This document shows, piece by piece, positions 18,485-28,159 of a stretch of 64,000 nucleotides of DNA. Made by a program: the position numbers and the translations under genes. Position 1 is the stretch's first letter, and each line of letters starts with the position of its first letter. The notes below the pieces were generated by a model, which had not been told where the DNA came from, searched no databases, and saw only the letters and a list, made by a program, of their open reading frames with translations. This DNA is from Isochrysis galbana. Lineage: Eukaryota > Haptophyta > Isochrysidales > Isochrysidaceae. The stretch spans positions 3,144,474 to 3,208,473 of the forward strand of contig CM030936.1 of NCBI GenBank assembly GCA_018136815.1, in the 5' to 3' direction.

Positions 18485-20447
18485 AACTAAGTTTATACTT
18501 GGACGCGATGGAGCGCGCCGCCGCGACTCCCCTCTCCTTCGGGCCCCCCGCCGAGGGCGGCCCCCCTGCCCACATGGACCTGTCGCTGGCAAAGCGGCCG
18601 CGCCCGCCCTCAGAGGCCGAACAGGTGCGCGCGACCCCGGTCGCGCCACACGGCCCGTGGCCTCGGCCACACCATGCACAGCAGTCATGCTGGCCCCCCC
18701 CATGGGGGACAGCAGACTATAGGACTCAGAGAGACAGCAACAGGCAGGAGGGACCTGCACTCCACAGGGCATGCCTTATGGCAGAGGCCACACCCATCCC
18801 GACGAGGGTCGCGCCGCCTCGGCGGCGCGGCCCGCGGCCGGGTGGCCCTTATGGGCACAACATTCTGACAATCTGTCTGACGCACAAAAGGATCATGTAT
18901 CTCTGTCCACACAGGGAGAGGAAGCCAACACCCACTCCTACACCAAGACCCCCAAGACAACCTGAACCTGAACCGCAGCACCTCCATGCACGACAGCCAG
19001 CGACACGACTGACCCCTACCCTCCGCGGGCTTGCCTCTCAGGACCCAGAATCAGAAAATGAAGACCAACAAACAGACTCTGACGCCACCTACGAAATGTC
19101 TTTCAGCCAGGCAGGCGACCTAGTGCTACTCGACACGACGGTCTATGCGGCCATAGTCGAGCTTCTGCTTGAGCTCGAGGGAGTTGACCCCGAGCCAGAC
19201 TTCTGGGCCCGCTCCTCGAGGGGCCCCTGGCACATAGCAGTCAACGAAGACTGCATGCAACAATTCCAAGCCCGATATGGGCTCCAAACCACAATCCGCG
19301 TCCATCAAACGGACGTGGCGGTCAAAGTCGAAATTGAATCCATCGAGGGCAAGCTGAACAGGAAGGGCACCTCATCGCGCAAGGCGCTGTATGAGGCCCT
19401 TCAAGACATAGCGGCCCACTTCGTAGTGGAAGCCGACGGCCTCGCTCAAGCATCGAAAATCACTTTGAGCACCCTGGTGAAAGCTGTCGAAAAAGAAGGG
19501 CTCACCTTCCTGAAGGGAAATCGTGAGCGCATGAAAATCGAAGGTGAGTCGGGCACATTTGTGTCTAAAGTGGCTCACGCACCACGCTGGCACCTATACG
19601 TCGCAGCGACCCAAGGGTCGTTCCTTACGAGCAACTTCCCGCGCAAGCTGCTTCTTAACATCGACAACTCGGTGGTCCCGGTGAACTACGCCGTCCGCGC
19701 GTGCAAAGCGCTGCAGATGCCACCGGCCATGCAATCCTACCACAAACTAATGGTGCACGGCAGTCTCAAAGGCTGCAAAGGCGCCAGATAGCCTAAAAAC
19801 CCTCTATGTAATAGCATGGCGATACATAATAAGAGACTTCTACAGAATAGAGTTTGAATCACACACGTACCACTACATACCGGTCTTGGAATCCACGCTA
19901 ATAAGGTTCACTACCTTGGTGAGGGGCATTGCCCCGCCAAACGGCGATCACCGAATGCGCACTCGTAAGGTGGCCCAGGGTAGAAAACCTAAGCTGAAAA
20001 GACCGTTAGAGCTCAGCGCCCCCATTTTTACAGAAAACGACAAAGGAAAGCTGATAATGAACGACAACCTCGGCCTCGTAGCAGGGACACTCGGCCTAGC
20101 CGAAAAACTCGCCTAAGGCTGAGGCGCATCTCCCTCCTAGAAAACACCCCAAAAAGGGATGGGCGATGAAAACAAAGGAGACGCAGCAACAATCAACCAC
20201 TCACACCGACGCAGGGAGAAACGGGCCACCTAGAGGCACAGGAGGAAGGCGAGGACAGACCACTAGGGGCCGGTGCACCGGTGCACCCCCGCCCTACCCA
20301 ACCCCCCCCACAACCTGGGCCCCTAAGTAGAGCACGAGGGGAGTTGCCGCAAGGCGGGAAGTGAGGGAAAGGAAGGGAAACGGGCGTGGCTACGATAGAC
20401 AGCTACATAGCCGCGCGCGTGGCGAGAATATTAAAAGGTTTTTTTTT
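18485..20447 (+). mobile_element. Complete, internally deleted group A LINE-like retroelement
   Basis: 1,963 bp between perfect 16-bp direct repeats. It starts with the hairpin AACTAAGTTTATACTTGG and an ATG at 18508 (MERAAATPLSFGPPAEGG). An open frame then runs to 19791, Pro/Arg-rich at first, and from about 19095 a globular domain with no similarity I recognise, probably the ORF1-like product. Around 19755-19800 the frame shifts into a segment encoding KTLYVIAWRYIIRDFYRIEF, which matches AVYTLYLLAWRYIITDFYRI at the end of the group B ORF. The reverse transcriptase is therefore missing and this copy is non-autonomous. The 3' UTR (20120-20440) has GGTGCACC palindromes and a GAGCACGAGGGGAG block, and ends GAGAATATTAAAAGG plus T8. 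Confidence 0.9.
18508..19791 (+). CDS. ORF1-like protein of the group A element
   Basis: 427 residues from the ATG just after the 5' hairpin; an in-frame ATG further upstream (18349) lies outside the element and is ignored. Residues 1-~60 are Ala/Pro/Arg-rich and include SLAKRPRPPSEAEQV, which recurs in the 46262-46648 copy. Residues ~200-420 look globular, with alternating hydrophobics (LLDTTVYAAIVELLLELEGV, then a charged SRKALYEALQDIAAHF helix). I see no zinc knuckles, RRM signature or coiled coil. An RNA-binding nucleoprotein role is only expected by analogy with LINE ORF1. Confidence 0.55.
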   Translation: MERAAATPLSFGPPAEGGPPAHMDLSLAKRPRPPSEAEQVRATPVAPHGPWPRPHHAQQSCWPPPWGTADYRTQRDSNRQEGPALHRACLMAEATPIPTRVAPPRRRGPRPGGPYGHNILTICLTHKRIMYLCPHRERKPTPTPTPRPPRQPEPEPQHLHARQPATRLTPTLRGLASQDPESENEDQQTDSDATYEMSFSQAGDLVLLDTTVYAAIVELLLELEGVDPEPDFWARSSRGPWHIAVNEDCMQQFQARYGLQTTIRVHQTDVAVKVEIESIEGKLNRKGTSSRKALYEALQDIAAHFVVEADGLAQASKITLSTLVKAVEKEGLTFLKGNRERMKIEGESGTFVSKVAHAPRWHLYVAATQGSFLTSNFPRKLLLNIDNSVVPVNYAVRACKALQMPPAMQSYHKLMVHGSLKGCKGAR

Positions 20448-20463
20448 GAAAGTCGGGTGTTGC
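20448..20463. repeat. Target-site duplication, right copy
   Basis: GAAAGTCGGGTGTTGC, identical to 18469-18484, directly after the T8 tail. Confidence 0.95.
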
Positions 20464-21348
20464 CAAAGAACGCTAGAAGATTTCGATTCTCCATCTCTTT
20501 CTCTTCTCGCACCATCTATGGTGCCCCTCAGTACCTGCCCCAACCCCCAAGCGAACGCGCAAAAAGCCATTAATAGTATGCATTATATTAGCAACGGATT
20601 GCTGCAGCAGCATACACTTGCAGCCGCCTACTTTTCTCCTTTCTGATGCATCTTGGTCTCTGTGGGTGCTAGTGCTTTTCACTGTTTTACACTCGCCATT
20701 ACGTGCTTACGGCCCTAACTAAGCACAACTCGCGACTCACGACCACGTCAGGTCAAAAGGGTACCGGCGGTTAGCGCGAGTTGATATTGGTATTGGTATT
20801 AGCTCTATCCTCTATCCACTCCAAGGTTGAAGTTGAAGTTTAATTTGCCAACTCCCCTTGGAGATCGGTGTAGGTTTGCTTCCTAGGTGAGGGAATCTTG
20901 CTCGCCCCATGATGCAAGATGTAAGTGGCATGCAGCAGCTCTTGGCCCCCTTGGTACTTTCTCATGTCGGTTGGTAGGTGCTCCAGGTTGCCAAAGCTTG
21001 TAGAAGGTAGAAGGCTCAAGCTCAACGGCAAGGTATCATCGATTCCAATAACATCTCGTTGCGATCTGTATCAAGTATCACTAACAGATAACAGTGACCG
21101 CCCAGTGTGGGCCGTGCACCCACGTAGTGCGGCTCATGACCGGCGCCCATTGACCATTGGCGCGCCACGTATGGGGTCTAGGTCTGGAGGGCGCGTGGCA
21201 TCGAAAGTCCCGGGGTACCACCCGGGGGCGGAGCGGCACCCCGTGCGCGTGCGACGGGAAAGGGAGGGGGGCCGAAAATCCATACTCACATATCGCCACA
21301 CATACGACACGGCCTACGGCCGCACAACAATGTCCGATTCGCGCTTGT
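20464..21348. other. Intergenic, nothing firm
   Basis: No recognisable gene. Holds GTTGATATTGGTATTGGTATTA and TTGAAGTTGAAGTTTAA short repeats at 20778-20842. Confidence 0.4.
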
Positions 21349-22770
21349 TCATCCTAGGATGTGCTGCTCAAGGAATGCGCGTGTTGCTCCCGCTTTCCCT
21401 CGAATCTCTATGGGCAAAGCAAGGAAAATTTGCACCGTCCACTTACCACCATCATCTGCAAGCTGCACCTCGCCTTGACGGCGAGGATTATCAAGCTCCT
21501 CTTCCTCGAAGTCACGATTTTCTCGGTCTGCTCTCTCACGATCTATTTGTCGATATTCCACAGCAGCCCCTCCATGCCACGAAAATGGGTCCACGTCACC
21601 ACAGAGCTCAGCGTTGGTGCTGTAGAACAAGATGGCGCAGCCTCGTTTCGGATGTACGCACAATCCGACGCCGTCAGGTCCACGTGAAGTGAGAACGTCG
21701 GGGGACACGTGGTGGTGCGCTTTTGCGCCAACGTACCTTCGACTGTGGTGGATGGCTGCATCAGCAGCAGTGCAAAGCACCGCAGCAGCTGCCGTGCTTT
21801 CCACTGCTTCGAGACTAATCTCTCCATCATTGATCTCAAGTTCAACCGCTTCTGAAGTAGAGGTGAGGCCAAGGGCGACGAGCTCCTCACCAGCCACTCG
21901 CACACGGGAGGCCGCTTGCCCATCGCCCGCATCCCGTTTGATCACGTCTTCGCCCACTTCAATAGCTTGATGTTTCGAGTGGTGCCGCTCAGAAGGGATG
22001 GGCCGCTTCTCACCCACAAGTGGCTCCTTCTCAACGCACGGAACCAGCTCAGCGGCCTGCTGGATTGCACAGGGGAAAACGGTTGTACCTCCACGTTCCG
22101 GCTCTATTGTGTTCAAATATATTACTATGGTGGCCCATCGGTAGGCCGCGCCATTGTTCTGATCCACGTGCAAGCCGATGCTGGCCCCCCCATTCCCGCT
22201 AGTCTCAGGAGCATTGAATGTCAGCTGGAATCCTGAGGAGCGATCTCCCGAGCCCGAGCCTCCCACGCCTCCTCCGCTCGAACACCGAATGTCGCAGCCA
22301 GTGAGGGCTTTGGCGCGCTCAGCGAGTAGCGTGACGAGCCTTGCCTCTTCCCCCCCCGCTTCCAGGTCACCCGGCAATGTCGGCATCTGGAGCATCCGCT
22401 TCGCCACCTGCCTGCCTTGCCACCCTGGCGACCATCCCGCTGCCGGTTTGAGCTGTGCGTCTCCGCTGGCACCTAGACGGATAAAAGCGTCACATTCCGC
22501 GGCGGAGCAAAAGTCCGGGCATGCGAGGATGCGCGGCGCGTCCTCGAGCAGGAAGGTGCGAGCGCGGAGGCTGGCAGCATCCATCGGCGGCCCCTCTCGG
22601 CCACGCTCCACCCTCTCGAAGGGGCGCATCCAGCCGCGCCAGCGCGCATCCCACTCGGTCCTCGCTTGTGTTGCCTCTTCGCTCCCCTCGCTCGCCGGCG
22701 GAGGCTGCAATTTGGCGTGGAGCTGCGCGTGGAGAAAGGCGAGGATCTCGTCCCCCGACGCCGCTGCCAT
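21349..22770 (-). CDS. Prolyl-4-hydroxylase-like 2-oxoglutarate/Fe(II) dioxygenase
   Basis: 473 residues, single exon. The P4Hc-type core is visible: GLHVDQN (His201, Asp203) supplies the H-x-D iron ligands; RWATIVIYLNTIEPERGGTT VFP (211-233) is the typical P4H strand-turn; HPKRGCAILFYS (373-384) precedes the distal His in FSWHGGAAV (His399). GGKWTVQIFLALP later supplies the Lys expected to hold 2-oxoglutarate, displaced by a charged insert of about 40 residues. A large insert (about 240-365) separates the two halves of the core. There is no signal peptide, so cytosolic or nuclear substrates are as likely as secreted ones. A group B fragment (22927-23077) sits about 150 bp upstream of the ATG. 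Confidence 0.85.
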   Translation of the reverse strand: MAAASGDEILAFLHAQLHAKLQPPPASEGSEEATQARTEWDARWRGWMRPFERVERGREGPPMDAASLRARTFLLEDAPRILACPDFCSAAECDAFIRLGASGDAQLKPAAGWSPGWQGRQVAKRMLQMPTLPGDLEAGGEEARLVTLLAERAKALTGCDIRCSSGGGVGGSGSGDRSSGFQLTFNAPETSGNGGASIGLHVDQNNGAAYRWATIVIYLNTIEPERGGTTVFPCAIQQAAELVPCVEKEPLVGEKRPIPSERHHSKHQAIEVGEDVIKRDAGDGQAASRVRVAGEELVALGLTSTSEAVELEINDGEISLEAVESTAAAAVLCTAADAAIHHSRRYVGAKAHHHVSPDVLTSRGPDGVGLCVHPKRGCAILFYSTNAELCGDVDPFSWHGGAAVEYRQIDRERADRENRDFEEEELDNPRRQGEVQLADDGGKWTVQIFLALPIEIRGKAGATRAFLEQHILG

Positions 22771-22911
22771 CGGCGGGGCGACTGCTTCACGCGCGCTTCA
22801 CACGGGTGAGGGCAGTGCGCTACTCTCCCTCCCCCCCCCCCCTCCCATCTCCCTTCTCCCTCTCTCTCTCTCTTTGTCGGCGTAGCAGGCTCGACGCGTC
22901 GGCGGCTTTGT

Positions 22912-22926
22912 GGATCATTCACACTT
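22912..22926. repeat. Target-site duplication, left copy
   Basis: GGATCATTCACACTT, repeated at 23078-23092. Confidence 0.9.
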
Positions 22927-23077
22927 TAAAAAAAAAGATCTGAAGGTTCTGGGCTACACACCTATCGCTAGACAGCGCAACCTACTGCTACTGCACATCA
23001 GCCAGCGCCCTTATCTCCCTTCTCTCCGCCCCCTTGCCTTCCCCCCCTCGTTCCTTTGTCCTTGGTGTCGGGGGTGC
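22927..23077 (-). mobile_element. Short 5'-truncated group B copy with TSD
   Basis: 151 bp flanked by a 15-bp direct repeat. On the minus strand it ends GGTGTGTAGCCCAGAACCTT followed by CAGATC and T9. It contains only the 3' UTR, as expected from incomplete target-primed reverse transcription. Confidence 0.85.
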
Positions 23078-23092
23078 GGATCATTCACACTT
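23078..23092. repeat. Target-site duplication, right copy
   Basis: GGATCATTCACACTT, identical to 22912-22926. Confidence 0.9.
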
Positions 23093-24061
23093 AAGCACTA
23101 CTGACTAGCTAGCCCGGAATGGATGTGTTTGCCATCAACACCCCGAAGAGCGAGGAACTCGGTCAGATAGAGAGATTAGAAGAGCTGCGGTCTTGAACTT
23201 GGTACTCATGATCGAGCAGCCAACCGAGGAGCGCAAATGCCGCTGGGCACGGTCCGAAAGTTGGGTCTATGTAATGTTTCGCCCTAGTCGAAGTGCGAAG
23301 TGCCCTGGGCCCAGCCTCCTAGCCAATCGCCTCGGGTGCGCGGAACTTTGATGGCTTCCGCCGCCGAAGAGGCTCCCGAGCGGATGGAGTGGCCTAGGTA
23401 TGCGAACCCTGGAGGCGCCAAGATGGCGCATTGTTTGAGGCCTTGTGCTACCCAAGTGGACATCGACGCGGTAGTGGGAGGTGCTTCCGCAGTTCCGCAG
23501 CTAACTGGAAGAGGAAAGGGGGCTACGGACCGAGACGCGCTCGGGCTTGAAGGTACAAGCGAGCTAGCTGAACCACGTCGAGCACCGCCGACGGTACGCC
23601 GTTAGACGGAGGCGGGTGGATGGGTGGATCGGGATGCGAACTATGCGCCTCGCGGAGATATGTTTGCGTTGTTTTTCCGTCAGGCGGTCAGGCGCAGCCA
23701 CATGTATTGCGCGTCGATTCCGAAGTCGTTGAAGGAAAGGACGGTGGTGGAGTCTTGCCTGCCCATGAAGAGGAAGGCTAGAGAGATGGAGAAAGCCCGT
23801 CGGAGGCGGCAGGCTTCCGCCCTGATGTCGTGACACGCTGGCCGGGACAGCGCATTTGCTAGAACTGTGAGGACGGCGGACGCGGGAAGGGGAGTCCGGG
23901 AGTCTGTTGTACGAGCTCGTGCCTGCGAACGCGCCATGCCTTTGCGGACGAGGGCGACGAGGTGGCCCGTCGCCGGGCGGTCGTAGCCGAAATCCGCGTG
24001 CGCTGAGTTGATGGCAGAGAGGTACGGCTGCAAGCTGGAGGTTGCTACGCTGCTAACGCTG
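23093..24061. other. Intergenic, possible gene relic
   Basis: Short open frames on both strands (for example 23624-23833 +, Arg/Lys-rich end) show no domain I recognise. It may be a decayed gene or element, but I cannot support a call. Confidence 0.3.
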
Positions 24062-24108
24062 CGGGGGCTCGTGCCCCCCCCATGGGTCAACCAAGTATAA
24101 ACTTAGTA
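24062..24108 (-). mobile_element. Group A LINE 5' terminus, ~47 bp
   Basis: Minus strand: ACTAAGTTTATACTTGGTTG then ACCCATGGGGGGGGCACGAG. Only the hairpin and first codons remain. Confidence 0.65.
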
Positions 24109-24305
24109 GTAGTTGACAAAGTTGATGGATATATACCGGAAGGGAGAAGGGAGAGTCTTGCTTGGACTTCCTCAGAGAAGGAAAGGAAGACGAAGAAGAT
24201 GAAGACGCATGGAGCATGGAAGCCGTGCGCCAGGCGCCAAGCGTATGAGTATGATTGCGGGTGGTTTGCAACATGCGTACCAGTGGACTCAATTATATAG
24301 CGTAT

Positions 24306-24503
24306 AAAAAACATCTGAAGATTCTGGGCTATACACCTACCGTCTACAGGACTCTCCAACTCTATTTCCATCGCCCTTATCTTCCCTCCCTCCACCTCCT
24401 CCCCTGCCCCCCTTCTTTCCTTTTTCTTTGGTTTCCGGGGTCCGACCTCGGTGCACTACCTGAGGTCTGGTTTGGAGTGTGGGGTCCGGGCAGGCCTTTT
24501 GAC
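24306..24503 (-). mobile_element. 5'-truncated group B 3' UTR
   Basis: Nearly identical over ~195 bp to 58347-58545. Minus strand runs from CAAAAGGCCTGCCCGGACCC to GGTGTATAGCCCAGAATCTT, CAGATG and T6. I see no clear TSD. Confidence 0.85.
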
Positions 24504-25534
24504 AATTGTTTACATATATACATTCGACATTCGAGTAGTATTGTAAACGTTAACGGACCATGGCTCAACTTTATTAGTTAGTTATGCCCCATATTCCATA
24601 TTCGACGGAACGCCACCTAACTTGAGGAGTTGCACCTCCAGTCCTCCAGCCTCCAGGGCTCCAGGGGTCCGAGCGAGCGCTTGTCGACGTCAATCGGGCC
24701 ATGGCCGTGGGCGTCGGGCCGGATCGAATCGAGGCATTCCTGCGGTGCGAGGGTCGAGGATGGGTCAATACGAGTGTGTGCTGTGTGCGACCCTTAAGCT
24801 TAAGAACAAGAACCAGCGTGCGACCTACGAGCCTACGAGTGACCCCCCCCCTCTGCCTCTGCTCGCGAGAGCTCTAGGCTCTGCATGGCCACCACCTCCA
24901 GGCCATTCTTCGGCCGATCACGCGCGATCGGACGTCGCGGAAGCTCCCCGTTTCTAAGAGTGATGCGCCCCACACTCACCGCTCTGATTCCCTTCCGTGA
25001 GCGCCCGCCTCAAGCCTCAATCTCAATCTCCCAAAATAGATATAGACCGCCACGCGCGGGCGCGGGGCAAGGGAGGGGGTCCCTCACCGACGCCATTGCC
25101 TTTCGTGTGGCGGGAGGGGGTTCGTCGGAGTGGGGAGGCGGCTGGTGGGGCAGGCAGGTGGGGGGGGGCCTGCGGAATCCTTGGACAACCAGGGGAAGTG
25201 GACTTGAAGTGGGAAATAGTGGTTAAAAAGAGTGAGTGTACTCTGAGTGTGAGTGGACGGGCTACGTCTAGACTCTCTATGCAGTCGAACTCGCGCTGCG
25301 GCTTCACGGGCGGCGCGAGGATCAGGAGGCACATGTCGCGTCTGTTGCCCCCACAGGAAGGTGAACATCGTGAGCCTGCCCGAGTGCTTGAGCGTCCAGC
25401 AAGTTAACAGCAGCTGCGTTCTACAAAACGGGTTGATATATCCCTACTCTAGACTGGGGAAAGCTAACTAACCCTGTAGACCATAGAGAGAGACCTCCGA
25501 AACGAGGAGGGAGGGAAAGAGAGCTCGCGCGACG
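24504..25534. other. Intergenic / promoter side of the lipocalin-like gene
   Basis: No gene recognised. CTACTCTAGACTGGGG at 25443-25458 resembles promoter-side motifs elsewhere in the window. Confidence 0.35.
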
Positions 25535-26494
25535 ATGGCTGCCGACTCTTCTTCCCTCCCGTTGCGCCTGTTCTTGCTGCTGGCGAGCGCGAGCGGCGCG
25601 ATGGTGTCGCCTTCTTTCGACAAGTTCATGGAACACTCGCTCGGCAGCTGGCGCGGCGCTGGCTTCACTTGGACGCCTGAGCGCGAGGGAGAGGAGAGCG
25701 TGCCACTCGGAGTCTCGGCCGGCTTCATCTCTCCTCCGCTCCACACCTCCACTGAGGTGAGCGAGGTGATGCGCTCGTGCGGGGGGGCAGTGCAAGGGGT
25801 GCGTGAGCTCCGCCGGCCTTCGGGCGGGGATGTCACCCTCAACCGGCAGACAGAAGGCACCACCTTCTTCTCGTACGGCACGTGGGCAGAGGTTCCAGCA
25901 GTCATTGGTGGCGCAGCGAGCGAGGACATCCTTGGCTCGTCGCAGGGATTCGGCGTCGCGGTCAATATTGCGCATAGCGACAACACACGGCGTCGGTTAC
26001 TTCTGGTCATCGTCGATGGCAGCTTGGTGGCGTGCGACGTCGCCATCGAGGGGCGACCGAGCGATCCCATGCCAGAGTGTGCATCTACCCTTCTTGCGAA
26101 TCGGTTGCAGGTTGTCGTGAATGCCAACGCCTGGGAGGGCGGTGCGTCACAGCTTAGACTGACTGGCGTGCCACCGGCCGGCCGACCGTGGAGCAATATG
26201 CAGACCAAATGGTCCCAGGATCATACGCTCATTGAAGGAGGTGCCCCACTGCTGCCACAGGAGGCGGCTTTTATGCCAGGTGGCTGCTGGGCGCGCGTGG
26301 TTGATGCTGATACACCAGAAGGAGTGGATCGGGGTTTGCTGATAGAAGTTGGTTCTCTCTCTCTGGAGTCAGGGGAAGTGAAGACGTTGACCCATTCATT
26401 TATGGGAAGCAAGCAAGGCGGTCTCAGCTTAGCAAGCGTCGTTTTCAGCAAAGTCGAAGCCATCGACGATGAGGGTGATGAGGATGAGAAATAG
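25535..26494 (+). CDS. Secreted or plastid-directed protein, possibly lipocalin-fold (DUF3598/CpeS-like)
   Basis: 319 residues, single exon. Residues 1-~22 (SLPLRLFLLLASASGAMVSP) look like a signal peptide. The mature part starts FDKFMEHSLGSWRGAGFTWT, resembling the opening of lipocalin-like plastid proteins, where an F-x-x-x-x-G-x-W-x-G segment leads the barrel. Later blocks FMPGGCWARV and GLLIEVGSLSLESGEV alternate like beta strands. The C-terminus is acidic (DDEGDEDEK). A chromophore- or lipid-binding role is possible but is inferred only from this loose pattern. Confidence 0.5.
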   Translation: MAADSSSLPLRLFLLLASASGAMVSPSFDKFMEHSLGSWRGAGFTWTPEREGEESVPLGVSAGFISPPLHTSTEVSEVMRSCGGAVQGVRELRRPSGGDVTLNRQTEGTTFFSYGTWAEVPAVIGGAASEDILGSSQGFGVAVNIAHSDNTRRRLLLVIVDGSLVACDVAIEGRPSDPMPECASTLLANRLQVVVNANAWEGGASQLRLTGVPPAGRPWSNMQTKWSQDHTLIEGGAPLLPQEAAFMPGGCWARVVDADTPEGVDRGLLIEVGSLSLESGEVKTLTHSFMGSKQGGLSLASVVFSKVEAIDDEGDEDEK

Positions 26495-26920
26495 AAAGGG
26501 GAGGAGATGGACGTCAATGGGCATGTGCCGGCCTTGCGGTTGTTTGCCTTATTGGCCAGGTGGGCAAGTACGTGCCGCGGCAGTATTCCACATGTGCCCG
26601 CCCGGCGAGTATCGCCATCGGGCGCTCGCGGGGCATTGCATCATCGTGTATGCACCGTTGTTCATGTTGCAGCACTAGAGCTTGGGGGAGAACACATCCT
26701 CAATTTGCCCCTTTGATAACCTGCTACTCTATATTTTCATTGTCCAATTCCAATTATTGCCCCTCAACACACACGACAACAAAGCTCGGGAGGGAAACAT
26801 ATCAATGGCGGAACTACATCAAGAGATCGGTGGCGCCGGCTAAAAGCGCAGGTTCGTCGCCTGTCGAGACCTACACACCGGCGAAATTCGAAATTCTATT
26901 AAAAGCTTTGGGAAAACGGT
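26495..26920. other. 3' flank, nothing firm
   Basis: Probable 3' UTR and intergenic DNA; no coding signal or repeat recognised. Confidence 0.4.
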
Positions 26921-27100
26921 AAAAAAATTCAATATTCTCGCATCCCAAACGTGGCTTTGCTCGTCTGTCGTCTATTTTGTAGCCACGCCCGTTTCCTATC
27001 TCCTTCCTCCCCAGCCTACCGCCTACCTTGCGGCAACTCTCAACTCTTCCCCTCTCTTGCGCGCCTCTTGCTCTTGCTCTACTTAGTACGCTTAGGGGCT
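26921..27100 (-). mobile_element. Group A 3' UTR, minus orientation (3' half of an inverted insertion)
   Basis: Minus strand: AGCCCCTAAGC..AGAGC, GAGTTGCCGCAAGG, GGGCGTGGCTAC and terminal GAGAATATTGAATTTTTTT. It abuts base 27101, where a plus-oriented 5' end begins. Confidence 0.8.
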
Positions 27101-27670
27101 CAACTAAGTTCATACTTAGTTCAGCATGGGGGGGCGCCTCGCGTCCCCCCTCTCAGGCACCAATTCCCCTCCGGGGGCCCTGTCGGTCATCCCCATGCTC
27201 TGCCTTTTGGCATGAGCAGGGCACTCAACACAACCACCCAGACCCCCAGTGGGCGCGGGTCGCGAGCCGCACTCCCTGGCCCGCTTGGGCCTGCTCTCGT
27301 ACTGACTCCCCCCCCCCATCCCTGGTCGCCAGGCAGACAGAGGCCACCGGGAGGCACCCAGGGCCAGCGAGGCAAAGCGTAGGAGAGGCAGGGGGGGCCC
27401 GGGGCTGAGCCCCAGCCTCCACTGTCCCCTGAGCTGCCCTGGCTGGCCCTCCGGATGCCCCCAAAGGACCTCTGAGAGCAGGCCGTGGCGCGCCGCATGG
27501 CGACGCGCCGCAGGGAGAGAGGTAGATGAGAGCGAAGTGAGGGAGAGGGGGGGGATTTGCACCCCCCCCCCGATGGAGTGTGGTGAGAAACGAGCCCCGT
27601 TTGCGTTAGCAAGCGGGCGGAGAGGCGGGGCGGCTGGCGACAGGAGGGGGATGAGGAGGGAGAGGCTCAA
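27101..27670 (+). mobile_element. Group A 5' portion, inverted relative to 26921-27100
   Basis: Starts CAACTAAGTTCATACTTAGT (hairpin, TCAT loop), then an ATG at 27126 giving MGGRLASPLSG. The body is a near reverse complement of 35140-35716. Complete 5' end against the inverted 3' end is the geometry expected from twin priming. Confidence 0.75.
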
Positions 27671-27689
27671 GACGCCTATCGGTTAGAAA

Positions 27690-28043
27690 GTTCTGTCCTT
27701 AAACTAAGGACGGTGTCCTTGAAAATCCATGAAATCTAAGGACTCTGGCCTTCAATGCCTTTGATGTGGCTTAGAGTGTAGAGTGAGCTTTTGGGACATC
27801 CCACCCCCTGAAGCAAATCATCTTTACCTCCCATTCAACCTAAGCTCTCCCCATGACCAACTCTGCAGAGCTTGTCATAGTTCACTTTTGCTGCCACATT
27901 CAGCATGTGGTGCTGCACTCGGACGATCCGCTCACGGGGGAGGAGTTTTCTTTTAGCCCTTTTGAGCCGTATGTTGACAAATTGGGCTGTTGGATGGCAA
28001 AATCACGCTTCGTCGTCACTTAAGGTCTCAAAGAGGGCAATCA
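27690..28043 (+). mobile_element. Family D repeat, left part, cut by the assembly gap
   Basis: Opens with the hairpin GTCCTTA-AAC-TAAGGAC (27695-27711) and a second GTCCTT..TAAGGAC pair. About 300 bp then match 45660-45955 (for example CCCCATGACCAACTCTGC, CACATTCAGCATG, AAAGAGGGCA). No coding capacity is seen. Confidence 0.8.
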
Positions 28044-28143
28044 NNNNNNNNNNNNNNNNNNNNNNNNNNNNNNNNNNNNNNNNNNNNNNNNNNNNNNNNN
28101 NNNNNNNNNNNNNNNNNNNNNNNNNNNNNNNNNNNNNNNNNNN
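28044..28143. other. Assembly gap (100 N)
   Basis: Exactly 100 N, a conventional placeholder for a gap of unknown length. Confidence 1.
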
Positions 28144-28159
28144 GCACCACCCGTTTTGG

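Noticed and set aside
18484-18505. The 5' hairpin as a trans-spliced leader
   Set aside because: A spliced leader would be one constant sequence. These ends vary in sequence while keeping the stem, and none has a downstream leader donor.
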